Assembly (NCBI GenBank): GCA_037013495.1
Contig: CM072801.1
Location: forward strand, 70,913,816 to 70,977,815
Reading direction: 5' to 3'
Source: Hippophae tibetana
Lineage: Eukaryota; Streptophyta; Magnoliopsida; Rosales; Elaeagnaceae
Length of the DNA stretch: 64,000 nt
This document shows, piece after piece, positions 13,024-27,133 of this stretch; within the stretch, counting starts at the first letter, position 1, and every line of letters begins with the position of its first letter. The notes below the pieces were generated by a model. The model did no database searches and had not been told where the DNA came from. It worked only from the letters and a program-made list of their open reading frames with translations. The position numbers and the translations under genes are program-made.

Positions 13024-16000
13024 CTCTTCTCTTAAATTTTTTGGAAGAATAGAGATTTATTGATCACATCAATAAAGATCACTTGGTCAGCACAAATATC
13101 TCTTTTACATATCTATTGAATAAAATCAAAAGTAAGTAAAACGGAGATTTGTGACAAAAACAGAAACCCTAGATAAGTGATGTAAACGATGGAATTTGGT
13201 TACAGAAATCAGGTTCTCTAGCGTGGCCAAAATTAATCGTGTGATTCGATACGAGCTTCGATGTGATATATTATAATAGTCGTTAAGATACCTCGGTCTA
13301 GATATATTGTCTATTAAAGTTGAAAATTCGATATATCAAATGTTTTGTTATTTTTGAACAAGTGAACAGTAACAGCTTTCCTGTTCTCTTCTCTTGAATG
13401 TTTTGGAAGAATAGAGATTTATTGATCACATAAATAAAGATCCCTTGGTCAGCACAAATATCTCTTTTACATATATATTGAATAATATCGAAAGTAAATA
13501 AAACGGAAATTTGTGACAAAAACATAAACACTCGATAAGTGATGTAAGCGATGGAATTTGGTTACAGAAATCAGGTTCTCTAGCGTGGCCAAAATTAATC
13601 GTGTGAATCAATACGAGCTTCGATGTGATATATTATAATAGTCGTTACGATACCTCGGTCAAGTGTTACGGTCGATTAAAGTTGAAAATTCGATTTATCA
13701 AATGTTTTGTTATTTTTGAACAAGTGAACAGTAACCCCTTTCCTGTTCTCTTCTCTTAAATTTTTTGGAAGAATAGAGATTTATTGATCACATCAATAAA
13801 GATCACTTGGTCAGCACAAATATCTCTTTTACATATCTATGGAATAAAATCGAAAGTAAGTAAAATGGAGATTTGTGACAAAAACATAAACCCTAGATAA
13901 GTGATATAAACGACGGAATTTGGTTACAGAAATCAGGTTCTCTAGCGTGGCCAAAATTAATCGTGTGATTCGATACGAGCTTCGATGTGATATATTATAA
14001 TAGTCGTTAAGATACCTCGGTCTAGATATATTGTCTATTAAAGTTGAAAATTCGATATATCAAATGTTTTGTTATTTTTGAACAAGTGAACAGTAACACC
14101 TTTCCTGTTCTCTTCTCTTGAATGTTTTGGAAGAATAGAGATTTATTGATCACATAAATAAAGATCCCTTGGTCAGCACAAATATCACTTTTACATATCT
14201 ATTGAATATAATCGAAAGTAAGTAAAATGGAAATTTGTGACAAAAACATAAACCCTCGATAAGTGATGTAAACGATGGAATTTGGTTACAGAAATCAGGT
14301 TCTCTAGCGTGGCCAAACTTAATCGTGTGATTCGATACGAGCTTCGATGTGATATATTATAATAGTCGTTAAGATACTTCAGTCTAGAGTTATTGTCGAT
14401 TAAAGTTGAAAATTCGATATATCAAATGTTTTGTTATTTTTTAACAAGTTAACAGTAACCCCTTTCCCGTTCTCTTCTGTTAATTTTTTTGGAAGAATAG
14501 AGATTTATTGATCACATAAATAAATATCCCTTGGTCGGCACAAATATCACTTTAACATATCTATTGAATATAATCGAAAGTAAGTAAAATGGAAATTTGT
14601 GACAAAAACATAAACCCTCGGTAAGTGATGTAAACGATGGAATTTGGTTACAGAAATCAGGTTCTCTAGCGTGGCCAAAATTAATCGTGTGATTCGATAC
14701 GAGCTTCGATGTGATATATTATAATAGTCGTTAGGATACCTCGGTCTAGAGTTATTGTCTATTAAAGTTGAAAATTCGATATATCAAATGTTTTGTTATT
14801 TTTTAACAAGTTAATAGTAACCCCTCTCCTATTCTCTTCTCTTAAATTTTTTGGAAGAATAGAGAATTATTGATCACATAAATAAAGATCCCTTGGTCAG
14901 CACAAATATCACTTTTACATATCTATTGAATATAATCGAAAGTAAGTAAAATGGAAATTTGTGACAAAAACATAAACCCTCGATAAGTGATGTAAACGAT
15001 GGAATTTGGTTACAGAAATCAGGTTCTCTAGCGTGGCCAAAATTAAACGTGTGATTCGATACGAGCTTCGATGTGATATATTATAATAGTCGTTAAGATA
15101 CCTTGGACTAGATATATTGTCTATTAAAGTTGAAAATTCGATATATCAAATGTTTTGTTATTTTTGAACAAGTGAACAGTAACCCCTTTCCTGTTCTCTT
15201 CTCTTAAATTTTTTGGAAGAATAGAGATTTATTGATCACATTAATAAAGATCCCTTGGTCAGCACAAATATCACTTTTACATATCTATTGAATATAATCG
15301 AAAGTAAGTAAAATGGAAATTTGTGACAAAAACATAAACCCTCGATAAGTGATGTAAACGATGGAATTTGGTTACAGAAATCAGGTTCTCTAGCGTGGCC
15401 AAAATTAATCGTGTGATTCGATACGAGCTTCGATGTGATATATTATAATAGACGTTAAGATACCTCGGTCTAGATATATTGTCTATTAAAGTAGAAAATT
15501 CGATATATCAAATGTTTTGTTATTTTTGAACAAGTGAACAGTAACCCCTTTCCTGTTCTCTTCTCTTAAATTTTTTGGAAGAATAGAGATTTATTGATCA
15601 CATAAATAAAGATCCCTTGGTCAGCACAAATATCACTTTTACATATCTATTGAATATAATCGAAAGTAAGTAAAATGGAAATTTGTGACAAAAACATAAA
15701 CCCTCGATAAGTGATGTAAACGATGGAATTTGGTTACAGAAATCAGGTTCTCTAGCGTGGCCAAAATTAATCGTGTGAATCGATACGATCTTTGATGTGA
15801 TATATTATAATTTTCGTTAAGATACTTCATTCTAGAGTTATGTCGATTAAAGTTGAAAATTCGATATATCAAATGTTTTGTTATTTTTTATCAAGTTAAC
15901 AATAACCCCTTTCCCGTTCTCTTCTCTTAAATTTTTTGGAAGAATAGAGATTTATTAATCACATAAATAAAGATCCCTTGGTCAGCACAAATATCACTTT

Positions 16001-16279
16001 TACATATCTATTGAATATAATCGAAAGTAAGTAAAATGGAAATTTGTGACAAAAACATAAACCCTCGATAAGTGATGTAAACGATGGAATTTGGTTACAG
16101 AAATCAGGTTCTCTAGCGTGGCCAAAATTAATCGTGTGAATCGATACGATCTTCGATGTGATATATTATAATTTTCGTTAAGATACTTCATTCTAGAGTT
16201 ATGTCGATTAAAGTTGAAAATTCGATATATCAAATGTTTTGTTATTTTTTATCAAGTTAACAGTAACCCCTTTCCCGTT
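13024..16279. repeat. 10-mer HOR copy 1 (nine of ten monomers)
   Basis: This copy aligns with 16642-19897 at an offset of 3618 bp. From about 14.1 kb on, the two are nearly identical down to rare tags such as CCCTCGGTAAG, TTAAACGTGTG and GTAGAAAATTCG. The first 1.1 kb is less similar, with AATAATATCG and GTCAAGTGTTACGG as private variants. The monomer before it (12662) is not of the expected first type, so the HOR register starts here. The length 3618 is 10 x 362 minus the two bases missing from D1 and D2. Confidence 0.85.
15558..16279. repeat. D1-D2 pair 1
   Basis: These are two adjacent 361-bp monomers. Both have GATACGATCT in place of GATACGAGCT, ATAATTTTCG in place of ATAATAGTCG, ACTTCATTCTAG, GTTATGTCG (one T fewer than GTTATTGTCG) and TTTATCAAGTTAAC. 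D1 reads GATCTTTGATG and ends in AACAATAACC. D2 reads GATCTTCGATG and ends in AACAGTAACC. Confidence 0.92.
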
Positions 16280-19200
16280 CTCTTCTCTTAAATTTTTTGG
16301 AAGAATAGAGATTTATTGATCACATAAATAAAGATCCCTTGGTCAGCACAAATATCACTTTTACATATCTATTGAATATAATCGAAAGTAAGTAAAATGG
16401 AAATTTGTGACAAAAACATAAACCCTCGATAAGTGATTTAAACGATGGAATTTGGTTACAGAAATCAGGTTCGCTAGCGTGGCCAAAATTAATCGTGTGA
16501 TTCGATACGAGCTTCGATGTGATATATTATAATAGTCGTTACGATACCTCGGTCAAGAGTTATGGTCGATTAATGTTGAAAATTCGATTTATCAAATGTT
16601 TTGTTATTTTTGAACAAGTGAACAGTAACCCCTTTCCTGTTCTCTTCTCTTAAATTTTTTGGAAGAATAGAGATTTATTGATCACATCAATAAAGATCAC
16701 TTGGTCAGCACAAATATCTCTTTTACATATCTATTGAATAAAATCGAAAGTAAGTAAAACGGAGATTTGTGACAAAAACATAAACCCTAGATAAGTGATG
16801 TAAACGATGGAATTTGGTTACAGAAATCAGGTTCTCTAGCGTGGCCAAAATTAATCGTGTCATTCGATACGAGCTTCGATGTGATATGTTATAATAGTCG
16901 TTAAGATACCTCGGTCTAGATATATTGTCTATTAAAGTTTAAAATTCGATATATCAAATGTTTTGTTATTTTTGAACAAGTGAACAGTAACACCTTTCCT
17001 GTTCTCTTCTCTTGAATGTTTTGGAAGAATAGAGATTTATTGATCACATAAATAAAGATCCCTTGGTCAGCACAAATATCTCTTTTACATATATATTGAA
17101 TAAAATCGAAAGTAAGTAAAATGGAAATTTGTGACAAAAACATAAACACTCGATAAGTCATGTAAGCGATGGAATTTGGTTACAGAAATCAGGTTCTCTA
17201 GCGTGGCCAAAATTAATCGTGTGAATCAATACGAGCTTCGATGTGATATATTATAATAGTCGTTACGATACCTCGGTCAAGAGTTACGGTCGATTAATGT
17301 TGAAAATTCGATTTATCAAATGTTTTGTTATTTTTTAACAAGTGAACAGTAACCTTTTTCCTGTTCTCTTCTCTTAAATTTTTTGGAAGAATAGAGATTT
17401 ATTGAACACATCAATAAAGATCACTTGGTCAGCACAAATATCTCTTTTACATATCTATTGAATAAAATCGAAAGTAAGTAAAACGGAGATTTGTGACAAA
17501 AACATAAACCCTAGATAAGTGATGTAAACGATGGAATTTGGTTATAGAAATCAGGTTCTCTAGCGTGCCCAAAATTAATCGTGTGATTCGATACGAGCTT
17601 CGATGTGATATATTATAATAGACGTTAAGATACCTCGGTCTAGATATATTGTCTATTAAAGTAGAAAATTCGATATATCAAATGTTTTGTTATTTTTGAA
17701 CAAGTGAACAGTAACACCTTTCCTGTTCTCTTCTCTTGAATGTTTTGGAAGAATAGAGATTTATTGATCACATAAATAAAGATCCCTTGGTCAGCACAAA
17801 TATCACTTTTACATATCTATTGAATATAATCGAAAGTAAGTAAAATAGAAATTTGTGACAAAAACATAAACCCTCGATTAGTGATGTAAACGATGGAATT
17901 TGGTTACAGAAATCAGGTTCTCTAGCGTGGCCAAACTTAATCGTGTGATTCGATACGAGCTTCGATGTGATATATTATAATAGTCGTTAAGATACTTCAG
18001 TCTAGAGTTATTGTCGATTAAAGTTGAAAATTCGATATATCAAATGTTTTGTTATTTTTTAACAAGTTAACAGTAACCCCTTTCCCGTTCTCTTCTGTTA
18101 ATTTTTTTGGAAGAATAGAGATTTATTGATCACATAAATAAATATCCCTTGGTCGGCACAAATATCACTTTAACATATCTATTGAATATAATCGAAAGTA
18201 AGTAAAATGGAAATTTGTGACAAAAACATAAACCCTCGGTAAGTGATGTAAACGATGGAATTTGGTTACAGAAATCAGGTTCTCTAGCGTGGCCAAAATT
18301 AATCGTGTGATTCGATACGAGCTTCGATGTGATATATTATAATAGTCGTTAGGATACCTCGGTCTAGAGTTATTGTCTATTAAAGTTGAAAATTCGATAT
18401 ATCAAATGTTTTGTTATTTTTTAACAAGTTAATAGTAACCCCTCTCCTATTCTCTTCTCTTAAATTTTTTGGAAGAATAGAGAATTATTGATCACATAAA
18501 TAAAGATCCCTTGGTCAGCACAAATATCACTTTTACATATCTATTGAATATAATCGAAAGTAAGTAAAATGGAAATTTGTGACAAAAACATAAACCCTCG
18601 ATAAGTGATGTAAACGATGGAATTTGGTTACAGAAATCAGGTTCTCTAGCGTGGCCAAAATTAAACGTGTGATTCGATACGAGCTTCGATGTGATATATT
18701 ATAATAGTCGTTAAGATACCTTGGACTAGATATATTGTCTATTAAAGTTGAAAATTCGATATATCAAATGTTTTGTTATTTTTGAACAAGTGAACAGTAA
18801 CCCCTTTCCTGTTCTCTTCTCTTAAATTTTTTGGAAGAATAGAGATTTATTGATCACATTAATAAAGATCCCTTGGTCAGCACAAATATCACTTTTACAT
18901 ATCTATTGAATATAATCGAAAGTAAGTAAAATGGAAATTTGTGACAAAAACATAAACCCTCGATAAGTGATGTAAACGATGGAATTTGGTTACAGAAATC
19001 AGGTTCTCTAGCCTGGCCAAAATTAATCGTGTGATTCGATACGAGCTTCGATGTGATATATTATAATAGACGTTAAGATACCTCGGTCTAGATATATTGT
19101 CTATTAAAGTAGAAAATTCGATATATCAAATGTTTTGTTATTTTTGAACAAGTGAACAGTAACCCCTTTCCTGTTCTCTTCTCTTAAATTTTTTGGAAGA

Positions 19201-19897
19201 ATAGAGATTTATTGATCACATAAATAAAGATCCCTTGGTCAGCACAAATATCACTTTTACATATCTATTGAATATAATCGAAAGTAAGTAAAATGGAAAT
19301 TTGTGACAAAAACATAAACCCTCGATAAGTGATGTAAACGATGGAATTTGGTTACAGAAATCAGGTTCTCTAGCGTGGCCAAAATTAATCGTGTGAATCG
19401 ATACGATCTTTGATGTGATATATTATAATTTTCGTTAAGATACTTCATTCTAGAGTTATGTCGATTAAAGTTGAAAATTCGATATATCAAATGTTTTGTT
19501 ATTTTTTATCAAGTTAACAATAACCCCTTTCCCGTTCTCTTCTCTTAAATTTTTTGGAAGAATAGAGATTTATTAATCACATAAATAAAGATCCCTTGGT
19601 CAGCACAAATATCACTTTTACATATCTATTGAATATAATCGAAAGTAAGTAAAATGGAAATTTGTGACAAAAACATAAACCCTCGATAAGTGATGTAAAC
19701 GATGGAATTTGGTTACAGAAATCAGGTTCTCTAGCGTGGCCAAAATTAATCGTGTGAATCGATACGATCTTCGATGTGATATATTATAATTTTCGTTAAG
19801 ATACTTCATTCTAGAGTTATGTCGATTAAAGTTGAAAATTCGATATATCAAATGTTTTGTTATTTTTTATCAAGTTAACAGTAACCCCTTTCCCGTT
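16280..19897. repeat. 10-mer HOR copy 2 (complete, 3618 bp)
   Basis: In order, the ten monomers start at 16280, 16642, 17004, 17366, 17728, 18090, 18452, 18814, 19176 (D1) and 19537 (D2). Tags include GTGTCATTCG and GATATGTTATAATAG in the second, AACCTTTTTCC in the third/fourth junction, GCGTGCCC in the fourth, and TTGGTCGGCAC in the sixth. The copy is followed directly by the first monomer of copy 3. Confidence 0.88.
19176..19897. repeat. D1-D2 pair 2
   Basis: The pair has the same signature as the one at 15558 and lies exactly 3618 bp from it, as the last two monomers of HOR copy 2. Confidence 0.92.
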
Positions 19898-22791
19898 CTC
19901 TTCTCTTAAATTTTTTGGAAGAATAGAGATTTATTGATCACATAAATAAAGATCCCTTGGTCAGCACAAATATCACTTTTACATATCTATTGAATATAAT
20001 CGAAAGTAAGTAAAATGGAAATTTGTGACAAAAACATAAACCCTCGATAAGTGATTTAAACGATGGAATTTGGTTACAGAAATCAGGTTCGCTAGCGTGG
20101 CCAAAATTAATCGTGTGATTCGATACGAGCTTCGATGTGATATATTATAATAGTCGTTACGATACCTCGGTCAAGAGTTATGGTCGATTAATGTTGAAAA
20201 TTCGATTTATCAAATGTTTTGTTATTTTTGAACAAGTGAACAGTAACCCCTTTCCTGTTCTCTTCTCTTAAATTTTTTGGAAGAATAGAGATTTATTGAT
20301 CACATCAATAAAGATCACTTGGTCAGCACAAATATCTCTTTTACATATCTATTGAATAAAATCGAAAGTAAGTAAAACGGAGATTTGTGACAAAAACATA
20401 AACCCTAGATAAGTGATGTAAACGATGGAATTTGGTTACAGAAATCAGGTTCTCTAGCGTGGCCAAAATTAATCGTGTCATTCGATACGAGCTTCGATGT
20501 GATATGTTATAATAGTCGTTAAGATACCTCGGTCTAGATATATTGTCTATTAAAGTTTAAAATTCGATATATCAAATGTTTTGTTATTTTTGAACAAGTG
20601 AACAGTAACACCTTTCCTGTTCTCTTCTCTTGAATGTTTTGGAAGAATAGAGATTTATTGATCACATAAATAAAGATCCCTTGGTCAGCACAAATATCTC
20701 TTTTACATATATATTGAATAAAATCGAAAGTAAGTAAAATGGAAATTTGTGACAAAAACATAAACACTCGATAAGTCATGTAAGCGATGGAATTTGGTTA
20801 CAGAAATCAGGTTCTCTAGCGTGGCCAAAATTAATCGTGTGAATCAATACGAGCTTCGATGTGATATATTATAATAGTCGTTACGATACCTCGGTCAAGA
20901 GTTACGGTCGATTAATGTTGAAAATTCGATTTATCAAATGTTTTGTTATTTTTTAACAAGTGAACAGTAACCTTTTTCCTGTTCTCTTCTCTTAAATTTT
21001 TTGGAAGAATAGAGATTTATTGAACACATCAATAAAGATCACTTGGTCAGCACAAATATCTCTTTTACATATCTATTGAATAAAATCGAAAGTAAGTAAA
21101 ACGGAGATTTGTGACAAAAACATAAACCCTAGATAAGTGATGTAAACGATGGAATTTGGTTATAGAAATCAGGTTCTCTAGCGTGCCCAAAATTAATCGT
21201 GTGATTCGATACGAGCTTCGATGTGATATATTATAATAGACGTTAAGATACCTCGGTCTAGATATATTGTCTATTAAAGTAGAAAATTCGATATATCAAA
21301 TGTTTTGTTATTTTTGAACAAGTGAACAGTAACACCTTTCCTGTTCTCTTCTCTTGAATGTTTTGGAAGAATAGAGATTTATTGATCACATAAATAAAGA
21401 TCCCTTGGTCAGCACAAATATCACTTTTACATATCTATTGAATATAATCGAAAGTAAGTAAAATAGAAATTTGTGACAAAAACATAAACCCTCGATTAGT
21501 GATGTAAACGATGGAATTTGGTTACAGAAATCAGGTTCTCTAGCGTGGCCAAACTTAATCGTGTGATTCGATACGAGCTTCGATGTGATATATTATAATA
21601 GTCGTTAAGATACTTCAGTCTAGAGTTATTGTCGATTAAAGTTGAAAATTCGATATATCAAATGTTTTGTTATTTTTTAACAAGTTAACAGTAACCCCTT
21701 TCCCGTTCTCTTCTGTTAATTTTTTTGGAAGAATAGAGATTTATTGATCACATAAATAAATATCCCTTGGTCGGCACAAATATCACTTTAACATATCTAT
21801 TGAATATAATCGAAAGTAAGTAAAATGGAAATTTGTGACAAAAACATAAACCCTCGATAAGTGATGTAAACGATGGAATTTGGTTACAGAAATCAGGTTC
21901 TCTAGCGTGGCCAAAATTAATCGTGTGATTCGATACGAGCTTCGATGTGATATATTATAATAGTCGTTAAGATACCTCGGTCTAGATATATTGTCTATTA
22001 AAGTAGAAAATTCGATATATCAAATGTTTTGTTATTTTTGAACAAGTGAACAGTAACCCCTTTCCGGTTCTCTTCTCTTAAATTTTTTGGAAGAATAGAG
22101 ATTTATTGATCACATAAATAAAGATCCCTTGGTCAGCACAAATATCACTTTTACATATCTATTGAATATAATCGAAAGTAAGTAAAATGGAAATTTGTGA
22201 CAAAAACATAAACCCTCGATAAGTGATGTAAACGATGGAATTTGGTTACAGAAATCAGGTTCTCTAGCGTGGCCAAAATTAATCGTGTGAATCGATACGA
22301 TCTTTGATGTGATATATTATAATTTTCGTTAAGATACTTCATTCTAGAGTTATGTCGATTAAAGTTGAAAATTCGATATATCAATTGTTTTGTTATTTTT
22401 TATCAAGTTAACAATAACCCCTTTCCCGTTCTCTTCTCTTAAATTTTTTGGAAGAATAGAGATTTATTGATCACATAAATAAAGATCCCTTGGTCAGCAC
22501 AAATATCACTTTTACATATCTATTGAATATAATCGAAAGTAAGTAAAATGGAAATTTGTGACAAAAACATAAACCCTCGATAAGTGATGTAAACGATGGA
22601 ATTTGGTTACAGAAATCAGGTTCTCTAGCGTGGCCAAAATTAATCGTGTGAATCGATACGATCTTCGATGTGATATATTATAATTTTCGTTAAGATATTT
22701 CATTCTAGAGTTATGTCGATTAAAGTTGAAAATTCGATATATCAAATGTTTTGTTATTTTTTATCAAGTTAACAGTAACCCCTTTCCCGTT
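19898..22791. repeat. HOR copy 3, eight-monomer deletion derivative (2894 bp)
   Basis: The first monomers match copy 2 with the same private variants (GTGTCATTCG at about 20475, AACCTTTTTCC at about 20970, GCGTGCCC at about 21182). Within the sixth monomer (21708) the sequence changes from the copy 2 form CCCTCGGTAAG to CCCTCGATAAG and then continues as the back half of the eighth monomer type, with GTAGAAAATTCG. Two monomers are therefore missing. D1 and D2 follow in place. Confidence 0.87.
22070..22791. repeat. D1-D2 pair 3
   Basis: This pair lies 2894 bp after pair 2. D1 has a private ATCAATTGTTTTG near 22380, also seen in the pair at 41970. D2 has GATATTTCATTC near 22695, also seen in the solitary D2 at 25687. 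Confidence 0.9.
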
Positions 22792-24238
22792 CTCTTCTCT
22801 TAAAATTTTTGGAAGAATAGAGATTTATTGATCACATAAATAAAGATCCCTTGGTCAGCACAAATATCACTTTTACATATCTATTGAATATAATCGAAAG
22901 TAAGTAAAATGGAAATTTGTGACAAAAACATAAACCCTAGATAAGTGATGTAAACGATGGAATTTGGTTACAGAAATCAGGTTCTCTAGCGTGGCCAAAA
23001 TTAATCGTGTGATTCGATACGAGCTTCGATGTGATATATTATAATAGTCGTTAAGATACCTCGGTCTAGATATATTGTCTATTAAAGTTGAAAATTCGAT
23101 ATATCAAATGTTTTGTTATTTTTGAACAAGTGAACAGTAACACCTTTCCTGTTCTCTTCTCTTGAATGTTTTTGGAAGAATAGAGATTTATTGATCACAT
23201 AAATAAAGATCCCTTGGTCAGCACAAATATCTCTTTTACATATATATTGAATAAAATCGAAAGTAAGTAAAATGGAAATTTGTGACAAAAACATAAACAC
23301 TCGATAAGTGATGTAAGCGATGGAATTTGGTTACAGAAATCAGGTTCTCTAGCGTGGCCAAAATTAATCGTGTGAATCAATACGAGCTTCGATGTGATAT
23401 ATTATAATAGTCGTTACGATACCTCGGTCAAGAGTTACGGTCGATTAATGTTGAAAATTCGATTTATCAAATGTTTTGTTATTTTTTAACAAGTGAACAG
23501 TAACCCCTTTCCTGTTCTCTTCTCTTAAATTTTTTGGAAGAATAGAGATTTATTGAACACATCAATAAAGATCACTTGGTCAGCACAAATATCTCTTTTA
23601 CATATCTATTGAATAAAATCGAAAGTAAGTAAAACGGAGATTTGTGACAAAAACATAAACCCTAGATAAGTGATGTAAACGTGGAATTTGGTTACAGAAA
23701 TCAGGTTCTCTAGCGTGGCCAAAATTAATCCTGTGATTCGATACGAGCTTCGATGTGATATATTATAATAGTCGTTAAGATACCTCGGTCTAGATATATT
23801 GTCTATTAAAGTTGAAAATTCGATATATCAAATGTTTTGTTATTTTTGAACAAGTGAACAGTAACACCTTTCCTGTTCTCTTCTCTTGAATGTTTTGGAA
23901 GAATAGAGATTTATTGATCACATAAATAAAGATCCCTTGGCAGCACAAATATCACTTTTACATATCTATTGAATATAATCGAAAGTAAGTAAAATGGAAA
24001 TTTGTGACAAAAACATAAACCCTCGATAAGTGATGTAAACGATGGAATTTGGTTACAGAAATCAGGTTCTCTAGCGTGGCCAAACTTAATCGTGTGATTC
24101 GATACGAGCTTCGATGTGATATATTATAATAGTCGTTAAGATACTTCAGTCTAGAGTTATTGTCGATTAAAGTTGAAAATTCGATATATCAAATGTTTTG
24201 TTATTTTTTAACAAGTTAACAGTAACCCCTTTCCCGTT

Positions 24239-24600
24239 CTCTTCTGTTAATTTTTTTGGAAGAATAGAGATTTATTGATCACATAAATAAATATCCCTTG
24301 GTCGGCACAAATATCACTTTAACATATCTATTGAATATAATCGAAAGTAAGTAAAATGGAAATTTGTGACAAAAACATAAACCCTCGATAAGTGATGTAA
24401 GCGATGGAATTTGGTTACAGAAATCAGGTTCTCTAGCGTGGCCAAAATTAATCGTGTGAATCAATACGAGCTTCGATGTGATATATTATAATAGTCGTTA
24501 CGATACCTCGGTCAAGAGTTACGGTCGATTAATGTTGAAAATTCGATTTATCAAATGTTTTGTTATTTTTGAACAAGTGAACAGTAACCCCTTTCCTGTT
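24239..24600. repeat. Chimeric monomer, G front and GTAAGCG-type back
   Basis: The front is type G (CTGTTAATTTTTTT, AATATCCCTTGGTCGGC, CTTTAACATATC). From about 24398 it reads GTAAGCG, GAATCAATACG and GTCAAGAGTTACGG, as in the third monomer of the 10-mer. The change lies in the stretch shared by both types, at monomer positions of about 100-160. Confidence 0.75.
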
Positions 24601-25686
24601 CTCTTCTCTTAAATTTTTTGGAAGAATAGAGATTTATTGATCACATAAATAAAGATCCCTTGGTCAGCACAAATATCACTTTTACATATCTATTGAATAT
24701 AATCGAAAGTAAGTAAAATGGAAATTTGTGACAAAAACATAAACCCTAGATAAGTGATGTAAACGATGGAATTCGGTTACAGAAATCAGGTTCTTTAGCG
24801 TGGCCAAAATTAATCGTGTGATTCGATACGAGCTTCGATGTGATATATTATAATAGTCGTTAAGATACCTCGGTCTAGATATATTGTCTATTAAAGTTGA
24901 AAATTCGATATATCAAATGTTTTGTTATTTTTGAACAAGTGAACAGTAACACCTTTCGTGTTCTCTCCTCTTGAATGTTTTGGAAGAATAGAGATTTATT
25001 GATCACATAAATAAAGATCCCTTGGTCAGCACAAATATCACTTTTACATATCTATTGAATATAATCGAAAGTAAGTAAAATGGAAATTTGTGACAAAAAC
25101 ATAAACCCTCGATTAGTGATGTAAACGATGGAATTTGGTTACAGAAATCAGGTTCTCTAGCGTGGCCAAACATAATCGTGTGATTCGATTCGAGCTTCGA
25201 TGTGATATATTATAATAGTCGTTAAGATACTTCAGTCTAGAGTTATTGTCGATTAAAGTTGAAAATTCGATATATCAAATGTTTTGTTATTTTTTAACAA
25301 GTTAACAGTAACCCCTTTCCCGTTCTCTTCTATTAATTTTTTTGGAAGAATAGAGATTTATTGATCACATAAATAAATATCCCTTGGTCGGCACAAATAT
25401 CACTTTAACATATCTATTGAATATAATCGAAAGTAAGTAAAATGGAAATTTGTGACAAAAACATAAACCCTCGATAAGTGATGTAAACGATGGAATTTGG
25501 TTACAGAAATCAGGTTCTCTAGCGTGGCCAAAATTAATCGTGTGATTCGATACGAGCTTCGATGTGATATATTATAATAGTCGTTAAGATACCTCGGTCT
25601 AGATATATTGTCTATTAAAGTAGAAAATTCGATATATCAAATGTTTTGTTATTTTTGAACAAGTGAACAGTAACCCCTTTCCTGTT

Positions 25687-26047
25687 CTCTTCTCTTAAAT
25701 TTTTTGGAAGAATAGAGATTTATTGATCACATAAATAAAGATCCCTTGGTCAGCACAAATATCACTTTTACATATCTATTGAATATAATCGAAAGTAAGT
25801 AAAATGGAAATTTGTGACAAAAACATAAACCCTCGATAAGTGATGTAAACGATGGAATTTGGTTACAGAAATCAGGTTCTCTAGCGTGGCCAAAATTAAT
25901 CGTGTGAATCGATACGATCTTCGATGTGATATATTATAATTTTCGTTAAGATATTTCATTCTAGAGTTATGTCGATTAAAGTTGAAAATTCGATATATCA
26001 AATGTTTTGTTATTTTTTATCAAGTTAACAGTAACCCCTTTCCCGTT
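25687..26047. repeat. Solitary D2 monomer
   Basis: A D2 monomer follows directly after an H-type monomer (GTAGAAAATTCG) with no D1 between. Its GATATTTCATTC variant (near 25950) ties it to the D2 of pair 3. It probably results from loss of one D1 by unequal exchange. Confidence 0.85.
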
Positions 26048-27133
26048 CTCTTCTCTTAAAATTTTTGGAAGAATAGAGATTTATTGATCACATAAATAAA
26101 GATCCCTTGGTCAGCACAAATATCACTTTTACATATCTATTGAATATAATCGAAAGTAAGTAAAATGGAAATTTGTGACAAAAACATAAACCCTAGATAA
26201 GTGATGTAAACGATGGAATTTGGTTACAGAAATCAGGTTCTCTAGCGTGGCCAAAATTAATCGTGTGATTCGATACGAGCTTCGATGTGATATATTATAA
26301 TAGTCGTTAAGATACCTCGGTCTAGATATATTGTCTATTAAAGTTGAAAATTCGATATATCAAATGTTTTGTTATTTTTGAACAAGTGAACAGTAACACC
26401 TTTCCTGTTCTCTTCTCTTGAATGTTTTGGAAGAATAGAGATTTATTGATCACATAAATAAAGATCCCTTGGTCAGCACAAATATCTCTTTTACATATAT
26501 ATTGAATAAAATCGAAAGTAAGTAAAATGGAAATTTGTGACAAAAACATAAACACTCGATAAGTGATGTAAGCGATGGAATTTGGTTACAGAAATCAGGT
26601 TCTCTAGCGTGGCCAAAATTAATCGTGTGAATCAATACGAGCTTCGATGTGATATATTATAATAGTCGTTACGATACCTCGGTCAAGAGTTACGGTCGAT
26701 TAATGTTGAAAATTCGATTTATCAAATGTTTTGTTATTTTTTAACAACTGAACAGTAACCCCTTTCCCGTTCTCTTCTATTAATTTTTTTGGAAGAATAG
26801 AGATTTATTGATCACATAAATAAATATCCCTTGGTCGGCACAAATATCACTTTAACATATCTATTGAATATAATCGAAAGTAAGTAAAATGGAAATTTGT
26901 GACAAAAACATAAACCCTCGATAAGTGATGTAAACGATGGAATTTGGTTACAGAAATCAGGTTCTCTAGCGTGGCCAAAATTAATCGTGTGATTCGATAC
27001 GAGCTTCGATGTGATATATTATAATAGTCGTTAAGATACCTCGGTCTAGATATATTGTCTATTAAAGTAGAAAATTCGATATATCAAATGTTTTGTTATT
27101 TTTGAACAAGTGAACAGTAACCCCTTTCCTATT

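Larger units (their letters stand above)
22792..27133. repeat. Core mosaic between D pairs 3 and 4
   Basis: These monomers are of core types but in shortened or altered order, and include a solitary D2. Single-base losses occur at AACGTGGAATTT (near 23680) and CCCTTGGCAGCAC (near 23935), with an extra T at about 23166, all of which lack relatives elsewhere. No gene is present. Confidence 0.8.
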
